Shown here: piece by piece, positions 40,737 to 47,087 of the stretch
How the letters are laid out: each line of letters begins with the position of its first letter
Position numbering within the stretch: the stretch's first letter is position 1
Assembly (NCBI GenBank): GCA_946480445.1
Contig: CAMLJN010000009.1
Span: forward strand, 62,001 to 126,000
DNA: 64,000 nucleotides
DNA from: an uncultured Buttiauxella sp.
GTDB taxonomy: Bacteria > Pseudomonadota > Gammaproteobacteria > Enterobacterales > Enterobacteriaceae
Direction of reading: 5' to 3'
Position numbers and translations under genes: made by a program
The notes under the pieces: model-generated
Database searches by the model: none
Told to the model about the DNA's origin: nothing
Seen by the model: only the letters and a program-made list of their open reading frames with translations

Positions 40737-42365
40737 ATGAAAGTAACCAACAACAAAACATTTCTAAAATCGTTTGTCGCCCTTAGTGTCTTTGGCGCCG
40801 TGCATGGCGCTTGGGCTGCTAACGTTCCGGCAGGGACAGAGCTTGCGCTAAAGCAGGAGCTGGTTCGTAATAATGGCAGTGAACCCGCTTCACTTGATCC
40901 CCATAAAGTGGAAAGCGACGTTGAGTTCAACCTCATCAGCGATTTCTTCGACGGGCTGGTGTCAGTGCGTAATGATGGATCAATTGAGCCGCGTCTGGCT
41001 GAAAAATGGGAAGAGAAGGACAGTACCGTCTGGACGTTCCATTTACGTCCGGGAATAAAATGGTCGAACGGCCAGCCTATTACCGCTCAGGATGTCGTCT
41101 GGAGCTGGCAGCGTCTGGCCAATCCGAAAACAGCCTCGCCTTATGCAAGCTATCTCGGGAATATGCATATTGAAAATGCAGCAGACATTGCCCAGGGAAC
41201 GAAGCCCGCGGATGCGCTTGGCGTCAAAGCGTTAGATGACAGCACGCTGCAAATCACGCTGACTCAGCCAACAGCTGCATTTCTCTCTATGCTGGCACAT
41301 CCGTCCCTGGTGCCTCTCGACAAAGCCATTATTGAACAATATGGTGAAAAATGGACCCAGCCCGATCGCTTCGTGAGCAGCGGGGCTTACACGCCTAAGC
41401 AGTGGGTAGTGAACGAGAAAATAGTCGCACAGCGAAATCCGCAGTACTGGGATAACGGCCACACCGTGATTAATAAGGTGACTTATCTGCCTATCAGCTC
41501 CGAAACCGCGGATATCAACCGTTATAAAGCGGGTGAAATTGATATTGTTTACACTTTGCCGCAAACGCTGTTTGCCTCCCTGAAGAAATCTATCCCCGAT
41601 CAAGTGCACGTCACCCCGAAGCTCGCGACCTACTATTTCCAGTTCAACACCACGAAAGCCCCGTTCAATGATGCCCGGGTACGCCGGGCGCTGAATATGG
41701 CGCTGGATAAAAACATTATCGCGGACAAAATTCTCGGGCAGGGACAGATCCCCGCATGGGTTATCAGCCAGAAAAAGATCGGCGGGGTAGAGCTGCATTC
41801 ACCGGACTACGCAAGCTGGGATCATGGCAAGCGAGTGGCGGAGGCGAAGAAACTGCTGGAGGAGGCGGGGTATAACGCTGCTTATCCGTTAACGTTCAAT
41901 CTGCTCTATAACACCTCTGAAAACCATAAGCGTATCGCGATTGCCGTTAGCTCCATGTGGAGTAAAAACCTTGGCGTAGAGGCGAAACTGCAAAACCAGG
42001 AATGGAAAACCATGCTGGACAGCATGCACAGCGGCAATTTTGACGCGGTGCGTTACGCGTGGATTGCAGATTACGACGATGCTGCCACCTTCCTGAACAA
42101 TTTCCGCACCGGTGACAGCGAAAATACCACCCAGTACACCAACGCCGTTTTTGATGAGGCGTTAAAGAATGCGGCGAAAGCCGATAATGTGGCGCAGCGG
42201 GGCAAATATTATCAGCAGGCGGAGAACCAGCTTGCGCAGGACGTGCCGGCTATCCCGGTTTATCACTATGTTTTAGCCCAGCTGGTTAAACCTTTCGTGG
42301 GCGGCTATGCGCCGAACCACCTTGGTTTCTACTACACGAAAGATATGTACATTAAAAAGCACTGA
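40737..42365 (+). CDS. Stand-alone OppA/MppA-type peptide-binding protein
   Basis: Periplasmic SBP_bac_5 substrate-binding protein of 542 aa. The start at ATG 40737 is chosen because GGAAGGTG precedes it and the signal peptide (KSFVALSVFGAVHGAWA, then ANVPAGTEL) follows. Family blocks include EPASLDPHK, TFHLRPGIKWSNGQPITAQDVVWSWQ (about residues 102-127, in two parts), LLYNTSENHKRIAIAVSSMW and LQNQEWKTMLDS. It resembles OppA and MppA about equally by eye. No permease or ATPase is adjacent, so it probably feeds the Opp permease. It lies between yccA and serT, where E. coli has no such gene. Confidence 0.85.
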   Translation: MKVTNNKTFLKSFVALSVFGAVHGAWAANVPAGTELALKQELVRNNGSEPASLDPHKVESDVEFNLISDFFDGLVSVRNDGSIEPRLAEKWEEKDSTVWTFHLRPGIKWSNGQPITAQDVVWSWQRLANPKTASPYASYLGNMHIENAADIAQGTKPADALGVKALDDSTLQITLTQPTAAFLSMLAHPSLVPLDKAIIEQYGEKWTQPDRFVSSGAYTPKQWVVNEKIVAQRNPQYWDNGHTVINKVTYLPISSETADINRYKAGEIDIVYTLPQTLFASLKKSIPDQVHVTPKLATYYFQFNTTKAPFNDARVRRALNMALDKNIIADKILGQGQIPAWVISQKKIGGVELHSPDYASWDHGKRVAEAKKLLEEAGYNAAYPLTFNLLYNTSENHKRIAIAVSSMWSKNLGVEAKLQNQEWKTMLDSMHSGNFDAVRYAWIADYDDAATFLNNFRTGDSENTTQYTNAVFDEALKNAAKADNVAQRGKYYQQAENQLAQDVPAIPVYHYVLAQLVKPFVGGYAPNHLGFYYTKDMYIKKH

Positions 42366-42476
42366 CTTTTTACCCCGGAAGGCAGAGATAAGTGCTGCTA
42401 AACTAATCAAATTGTTGCTGTTTCAGTCAATTAACACGAAATTGACTGTTTTTCAGGCGAACGAACAAATTCGTGC

Positions 42477-42505
42477 TTTACATGAAGTATGGGTATGTTT
42501 ATAGT
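42477..42505 (+). promoter_or_regulatory. serT promoter
   Basis: TTTACA (42477-42482), a 17-nt spacer and TATAGT (42500-42505), then a GC-rich discriminator (TCGCCTC) as in stringently controlled stable-RNA promoters. Confidence 0.75.
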
Positions 42506-42515
42506 TCGCCTCGTT

Positions 42516-42603
42516 GGAAGTGTGGCCGAGCGGTTGAAGGCACCGGTCTTGAAAACCGGCGACCCGAAAGGGTTCCAGAGTTCGAATCTCTGCGCTTCCG
42601 CCA
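42516..42603 (+). tRNA. serT: tRNA-Ser (anticodon UGA)
   Basis: An 88-nt class II tRNA with encoded CCA. The acceptor stem GGAAGTG pairs with CGCTTCC, the anticodon loop CTTGAAA places UGA at 42550-42552, the long variable arm is CGACCCGAAAGGGTTC, and the T arm contains GTTCGAATC. It appears identical to E. coli serT. Confidence 0.98.
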
Positions 42604-42610
42604 ACATTTG

Positions 42611-42643
42611 AAGCCCGAGCTTATTTATAAGCTCGGGCTTTTT
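42611..42643 (+). terminator. serT terminator
   Basis: A long stem AAGCCCGAGCTTAT/ATAAGCTCGGGCTT with a 2-nt apex, followed by TTTT, 7 nt after the tRNA. Confidence 0.9.
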
Positions 42644-42688
42644 CGTTTGGGGGCATAATGCCCTGCAATCCTCATCGTGGAGCGTTGA

Positions 42689-42886
42689 AGAAATACTGAG
42701 TACAGCCAGAACCTACTGAGTGATATCAGGGCGCCGACTTTGATCATCTGTGGCGGAAGCTGGCCGGGAAACCCTGTGCTGTTGCCTGATTTTCTTCACT
42801 ATGCCCATTGTTTGCTAAGCTGTCAGCTCATGCCGGAGCGGCAAAATTATTCGATGACCAGGTATCAGTTAGCGGCAAGCCTATGA
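42689..42886 (+). pseudogene. Possible remnant of an alpha/beta-hydrolase-like gene
   Basis: A 65-codon frame is open from just after a TGA at 42686-42688 to the TGA at 42884-42886, with no plausible start codon or ribosome binding site. It reads LLSDIRAPTLIICGG then SWPGNPVLLPDFLHYAH, which resembles the strand before the acid residue of alpha/beta hydrolases. The stop overlaps the next gene's start as ATGA, the usual layout of coupled genes. I infer a truncated upstream partner; this is weak. Confidence 0.3.
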
Positions 42887-43335
42887 AAATGATCGACAGC
42901 GGTGTACGAGAGGTGACCTACGGAAAAAACGTAAGGGTTATTATGCCGGTGAACCTCTATGAGTGTGAGCTTCATGACGATGTATTTATTGGTCCCTTCG
43001 TTGAAATCCAGAAAGGTTGTGTGATTGGGCGCGGCAGCCGTGTGCAGTCGCACACGTTTATTTGCGAAAATGTGTCCCTGGGCGCGAACTGTTTTATCGG
43101 CCACAATGTCAGCTTTGCGAATGATTTATTCAGAGCTGGTGGGCCAGATCCGGATCCTGCTGGCTGGATCAGGATTTGCCTTGGCGACAATGTTACCGTT
43201 GGCAGTGGCGCGACGATACTGACTGATTCAATCTGTAGCGGGGCGGTGATCGGCGCCGGGAGCGTGGTTGTGAAGCCTGTGACGCGAAAAGGTATTTATG
43301 CCGGCAATCCGGCAAGGCTTATCAGACCGCTGTAA
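42883..43335 (+). CDS. Left-handed beta-helix sugar acetyltransferase (WlbB/FdtC-like)
   Basis: Hexapeptide-repeat acyltransferase of 150 aa from ATG 42883. The repeats run DVFIGPFVEIQKGCVIGRG, FICENVSLGANCFIGHNVSFANDLF and VTVGSGATILTDSICSGAVIGAGSVVV, ending IYAGNPARLIRPL. The pattern IGPFVEIQ, SHTFIC, FIGHNV and FANDLF is that of the WxcM-N/WlbB/FdtC group, which acetylates amino groups of nucleotide sugars. No sugar-nucleotide genes are adjacent, so the substrate is unknown. The start is uncertain: a longer TTG start at 42808 exists but has no better signal. Confidence 0.75.
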   Translation: MKMIDSGVREVTYGKNVRVIMPVNLYECELHDDVFIGPFVEIQKGCVIGRGSRVQSHTFICENVSLGANCFIGHNVSFANDLFRAGGPDPDPAGWIRICLGDNVTVGSGATILTDSICSGAVIGAGSVVVKPVTRKGIYAGNPARLIRPL

Positions 43336-43384
43336 TTTTAAGTTTGTCCCTCCAGAGTATCTACCTTAACGCTCTCTCCTGAAA

Positions 43385-43402
43385 GAGGGAGGGGGCTCCC
43401 TC
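43385..43402. terminator. Hairpin between the acetyltransferase and fidL-like genes
   Basis: GAGGGAG/CTCCCTC with a GGGG loop lies between the two convergent stops. No T-run follows, so it is a weak or factor-assisted terminator at best. Confidence 0.4.
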
Positions 43403-43411
43403 TACGCGCTA

Positions 43412-43894
43412 TTATCCCAGGCGAGCACAGTAAAGTGAAGGCACATAGCCGGTGGAAAAAACATAGCCTTCTTGGCCCGCCCGGTAGATTCCAAAATCAA
43501 ACTTCAGCCCTTGTTGCAGATAAAAACGAGGCAGAAAGCGAGCCAGTTCCTCGGTGTCCGTGTTATCCGCAGGTGAAGTCACCGTTGAGACAGAATTAAG
43601 ATGAAAAACGCCCTGTTTTTGCCTGAAACTGAAGTAATTCTTCCTGCTGATATAGGAGACTTTGTCTCCTTGCTTAAGGGTGCCTTTTAACAGTGCAATA
43701 CCTCTGTTTCCCTGGATATTAAAGCTGAACGCCATCGCAAGCTGTGCATCATCTTTATGAACCAGCAGCATGGAATCACAATTGAAATGTGTTAACTGGT
43801 ACTCGTGATAAAGCGGATAGGCTCCCATCGCCACTAAAATGGCCAGCAATGAGAACAACGCTGATACGCCAAGCCACTGGGCTTTACTCATCAT
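43412..43894 (-). CDS. FidL-like inner membrane protein, partner of the ToxR-like regulator
   Basis: Protein of 160 aa (start at CAT 43892-43894; the next codon is also Met). One N-terminal membrane helix (WLGVSALFSLLAILVAMGAY, about residues 7-26) precedes a periplasmic domain of about 130 residues with two cysteines (FNCDSM, LYCARLG). It overlaps the upstream regulator by 11 nt. The arrangement and size match the MarT-FidL pair of Salmonella and, in layout, ToxR-ToxS. I infer that it stabilises or tunes the regulator. Confidence 0.7.
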   Translation of the reverse strand: MMSKAQWLGVSALFSLLAILVAMGAYPLYHEYQLTHFNCDSMLLVHKDDAQLAMAFSFNIQGNRGIALLKGTLKQGDKVSYISRKNYFSFRQKQGVFHLNSVSTVTSPADNTDTEELARFLPRFYLQQGLKFDFGIYRAGQEGYVFSTGYVPSLYCARLG

Positions 43895-44690
43895 TTCGCC
43901 ACTCCAGAAAATATTCGGAAATGCAATTATTTTTGCTCCCGGAAGAGAACTGTTGTTTACAGCGAATGGCCGAGGCACGAGGGACCAACGGATAGGTAGC
44001 AAAATAGACAAACTCCTGCTTACCACAGGTAAAGTTATTCTTTGCAATAAATTGCATATAGTATTTTAGCGGCGTCCGGTCATTTTTGAGATACACCGTA
44101 CACCCCTCTATTTTTCCAGCATAGGTATAGCTGTTAAAGAAACTGTTGTTTTCCATCACATTCCATACGACACAAATAACGGCCACGACACACAGAAAAG
44201 GGGCTAGTCCCCATAGCCACCATTTTTGCGACTGAGTTTTTTTTTCTTCTTTTTCTTCTTTTACAGGACTGACCGCCGCTGGATTGTCTTCCACTATAAC
44301 CGGCACTTCTTTACGGTATTCTTTCTCAGTCCCGGCCATGATTTTTTCGACCGGCACCGTTGACGGTACGGTCAGCCCCTGGCGGGGGACTGTTTTTATA
44401 ACGGTTTCTTCGTAACCCGCATGTTTTAATCCTTTACGTAACATAAGGATATTTTGATAGAAGGTATTATTCGAAACCCCGATGCCATTCTTCTGCCATC
44501 CCGCTTCGAAAAGTTCCTTCTGGGAAACCACTTTCCCTTGCTGATTCAATAGCAGCAGCAGACAGCGCGAGGCCGCGACAAAAAGTGTTATCGTTTCACC
44601 TGTGCTTCTTGAGTAAAGCGAGTTGTCTTCAGGCCGGAACTCAATACAGTCACCTATCAGATAATAACAACCGTTACTGTGTCTAACCAT
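43884..44690 (-). CDS. ToxR/CadC/MarT-like membrane-bound transcriptional regulator
   Basis: Protein of 268 aa. An OmpR-type winged helix (about residues 1-105; LLLLNQQGKVVSQKELFEAGW, VSNNTFYQNILMLRKGLKHAGY and TVPRQGL are its typical landmarks) is joined by a Pro/Glu/Lys-rich linker to one membrane helix (about 157-175, WWLWGLAPFLCVVAVICVVW). A periplasmic domain of about 90 residues with four cysteines (GCTVY, FTCGK, RCKQQ, NNCIS) follows. It therefore binds DNA from the membrane. It is divergent from a LuxR-type gene and the fimbrial operon, its likely target by proximity. Confidence 0.82.
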   Translation of the reverse strand: MVRHSNGCYYLIGDCIEFRPEDNSLYSRSTGETITLFVAASRCLLLLLNQQGKVVSQKELFEAGWQKNGIGVSNNTFYQNILMLRKGLKHAGYEETVIKTVPRQGLTVPSTVPVEKIMAGTEKEYRKEVPVIVEDNPAAVSPVKEEKEEKKTQSQKWWLWGLAPFLCVVAVICVVWNVMENNSFFNSYTYAGKIEGCTVYLKNDRTPLKYYMQFIAKNNFTCGKQEFVYFATYPLVPRASAIRCKQQFSSGSKNNCISEYFLEWRNDE

Positions 44691-45097
44691 TTTTTCAACC
44701 TTTTTGTTCTGTTGCGGCTGTCATTAAAGCAAAAATAAGGAGTTTTAACACAGACTATTCTATAAGATTTTTCCTGTTTGCTCAAAAAATGGACACGAAA
44801 AAGAACTTGAGGGCCAGGCTGGCTCTCGCTTAAGTGTCCGTGGGGAGGATAAGAATCTTCATGTTATTAAGTTGGTTGCTGTTGGTTAAGAAATTGGGTT
44901 GGCCCGATAGCGGTTTATATTAAGTCATTTTTTATTTAATCTTAAGTAAACTCAAGTCATTGAATTGTATTCACTTTAATTGACATTAACGGAATCTTCT
45001 TGGGGTTGAGATAATTTGATTATGCCGTTCATGAGAGGGTCGTTAAGATAGCCTCACTTCTCAACGGTAGTGTGAGAAATATTACAAGATAGCTTAT
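44691..45097. other. AT-rich divergent control region between the two regulators
   Basis: No gene is seen in these 407 bases. The DNA is AT-rich with many TTAA and TCATT motifs, the kind of sequence H-NS silences. It contains a 49-bp imperfect inverted repeat at 44791-44839 (outer arms GGACAC/GTGTCC, inner arms around CCAG/CTGG). Confidence 0.5.
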
Positions 45098-45751
45098 ATG
45101 GATTGGCAAAGTGATATGGAATACGATTATTATATGGATGGATGTGTTCTTGAGTGTGCTGGAGCTCAGGAACATGAAAAAGAAGAGATTTCTTTTCATA
45201 TTGCCAGTAATAACAGTTATTTTGTAGAAGGGATTAGCTGTAGCTTACAGGCGTTAAGTAATCAGTATGATAATATAAAGTTCGGGCATACATTATCAGA
45301 TGGCTCAGCAAGTAGTGCATTAATTCTGAGCGAAATGATACGTGAGAAGAAACAGCGGACATTGATGGTGGTGATTGCCAGCACCGCTTTGTTAAATATT
45401 TTATCGCTAAGTATCGAGCATCGCTATCGGGAACGCGTTATTTTTATCTCGATGGATCAATGCCGTCCCGAGCTGTTAACCCAGATTGCTAACTCACCGG
45501 GTGCAACATGGACGAAGCGAGATAAATATTCCCCTAAAGGGACGCTGTCTTCGTTAAGCAACAAAGAAAAGCGTGTTTGCTATTATTTGTTTCACGGTTA
45601 CACCACCAAAATGATTAGTATGATTTTGGGTATTAATATAAAAACAGTCAGTCGCCATCGCGTGTCTGTTATGAAAAAGATTGGCTGTGATAATAAGATA
45701 AGTTTATACAAGACCTTGCAGGTTTATTATGGAGCCTGCGTCGAAGGTTAA
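45098..45751 (+). CDS. LuxR-type transcriptional regulator
   Basis: Protein of 217 aa with a C-terminal LuxR/FixJ helix-turn-helix (LSNKEKRVCYYLFHGYTTKM then ISMILGINIKTVSRHRVSVM, about residues 151-192). The N-terminal 140 residues look like a degenerate receiver-type fold (strands around TLMVVIASTA and RVIFISMD), but I see no clear phosphorylated Asp. No good Shine-Dalgarno marks the start; Met7 or Met13 are alternatives. It lies directly upstream of, and in the same direction as, the fimbrial operon and is its probable local regulator. Confidence 0.75.
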   Translation: MDWQSDMEYDYYMDGCVLECAGAQEHEKEEISFHIASNNSYFVEGISCSLQALSNQYDNIKFGHTLSDGSASSALILSEMIREKKQRTLMVVIASTALLNILSLSIEHRYRERVIFISMDQCRPELLTQIANSPGATWTKRDKYSPKGTLSSLSNKEKRVCYYLFHGYTTKMISMILGINIKTVSRHRVSVMKKIGCDNKISLYKTLQVYYGACVEG

Positions 45752-45755
45752 CGTA

Positions 45756-45861
45756 TAGTCAATTGTGCATGCAAAAAATATAAAAGAAATAAACGCTAAC
45801 CATTAGTCAATGGGATTGTGTTTTGTGCTTTTGTCGTACCCCCATACCATGGTTACCATGG
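45756..45861 (+). promoter_or_regulatory. Fimbrial operon upstream region with direct repeats
   Basis: Two copies of TAGTCAAT (45756-45763, 45804-45811) and a tandem TACCATGG-T-TACCATGG (45845-45861) lie in the 160 bases before the major pilin. They are plausible regulator sites; nothing else supports this. Confidence 0.35.
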
Positions 45862-45911
45862 ATGGATAATAAAATGTTAAAATTTAATTATTAAATAAAG
45901 GAATAGATATT

Positions 45912-46448
45912 ATGAAACTGAACAAATTCATGGTTGCTGCAATTGCTCTGGGTTTTGTTTCTGTTGCCAACGCAGCGCCACAGGATCAGGGCCATGGCAC
46001 AATCGAATTTTACGGTTCCATCATTGATGCACCTTGCTCCATCGCCCCGGGTGACGATAACCAGCGTATTGATATGGGTCAGATCGCGAACGTAGCTCTG
46101 CGCAACGGCGGCCGCTCTACGCCTGAGAACTTCTATATCCACCTGGAAAACTGCGACCCAGGCACGCTGAAAACGGTCACCACTACCTTCGCCGGTCCTC
46201 AGTCTGCGGGTAACGCTGAACTGCTGGGTATTACCGGTACGGCACGTGGCGCGAGCCTGGCTATCACGGACGGTAGCGGCACTCTGATCAAACTGGGTGA
46301 AGCCACGGCGCCACAGGGTATCCAGGAACACACCAATATCCTGAACTTCTCTGCTTATCTGCAGGGTGATATGAAGGACGACGTCGGGGTTGAAATTATC
46401 CCTGGTGACTTCACCACCACCACGACCTTTACCCTTGCTTACCAGTAA
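45912..46448 (+). CDS. Major fimbrial subunit (MrpA/FimA-like)
   Basis: Pilin of 178 aa with a Sec signal (MKLNKFMVAAIALGFVSVANA) and the features of chaperone-usher subunits. These are an N-terminal extension (APQDQGHGTIEFYGS), a disulfide pair in DAPCSIAP and LENCDP, and the penultimate Tyr of the C-terminal strand (TFTLAYQ). AAAGGA precedes the start. First and probably most expressed gene of the operon; GC content and codon use look higher than in the regulators just upstream. Confidence 0.88.
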   Translation: MKLNKFMVAAIALGFVSVANAAPQDQGHGTIEFYGSIIDAPCSIAPGDDNQRIDMGQIANVALRNGGRSTPENFYIHLENCDPGTLKTVTTTFAGPQSAGNAELLGITGTARGASLAITDGSGTLIKLGEATAPQGIQEHTNILNFSAYLQGDMKDDVGVEIIPGDFTTTTTFTLAYQ

Positions 46449-46533
46449 GTGCTAAATCGGTAAAGTGAATAATAATGCGGGGAGACCCGCATTTTTATTA
46501 ATTGGTGTCATGGTGTTGAAGGGAATTAACGGC

Positions 46534-47070
46534 GTGAACAAAATGGAATATGTCGTGGCGAGTTGTCTGCTCGGTGCATTACTTTCCGGAGCCGCAACAG
46601 CTAAAACACTCGTGAAACGTGGGCAAGTCATGATGGAAGGCAGCATTATTGCAGCCGCCTGCGCCATAGAGATGAATAGTCGGGATCAGGTGATTGATAT
46701 GGACACCGTTCCGGTATCAAAAATTGCTCGTGACGGACGCGGTATCGCCAGGCCTTTTACCATTCGTCTTATCAACTGCACTCTGCAACATGCTAACTCT
46801 TCTCTCCCTGACAGGCAGTCATTCCGTGTCACCTTTGACGGTACGGCGGAGGGTGATTTATTGGCAGTGAAGGGCGAGGCCCGGGGTGTCGCACTGCAGA
46901 TAAAGGATGACAGAGGCAACATTGCCTTACCTGGCGTCGCGCTTCCTCCGGCCGCACTAACGCCGGGGGACAAGGCCCTGCAATACACCATGAATCTGGT
47001 GCCTAACCGCCAGGGACTGCGAGCCGGTGAGTATCGTTCCACCGTGCGTTTCAAACTGGATTATTACTGA
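46534..47070 (+). CDS. Second fimbrial subunit (MrpB-like)
   Basis: Pilin-domain protein of about 178 aa. I prefer the GTG start at 46534 because GAAGGGA lies 9 nt upstream and gives MNKMEYVVASCLLGALLSGAATA as signal; ATG 46510 or 46543 are alternatives. The cysteine pair is in IAAACAIEM and LINCTL, and the C-terminus ends VRFKLDYY. In mrp-type operons the gene between the major pilin and the usher encodes a minor subunit thought to end or anchor the rod. Confidence 0.78.
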   Translation: MNKMEYVVASCLLGALLSGAATAKTLVKRGQVMMEGSIIAAACAIEMNSRDQVIDMDTVPVSKIARDGRGIARPFTIRLINCTLQHANSSLPDRQSFRVTFDGTAEGDLLAVKGEARGVALQIKDDRGNIALPGVALPPAALTPGDKALQYTMNLVPNRQGLRAGEYRSTVRFKLDYY

Positions 47071-47087
47071 TAAACGGAATTTTATCG

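Noticed and set aside
42516-42603. serT as attachment site of an integrated element
   Set aside because: No integrase or recombinase and no visible repeat of the tRNA 3' end in the following 11 kb; arn genes resume normal chromosomal content.
45752-45911. Phase-variable invertible promoter for the fimbrial operon
   Set aside because: No pair of inverted repeats of recombinase-site length flanks the region, and no fimB/E- or mrpI-like gene is present.
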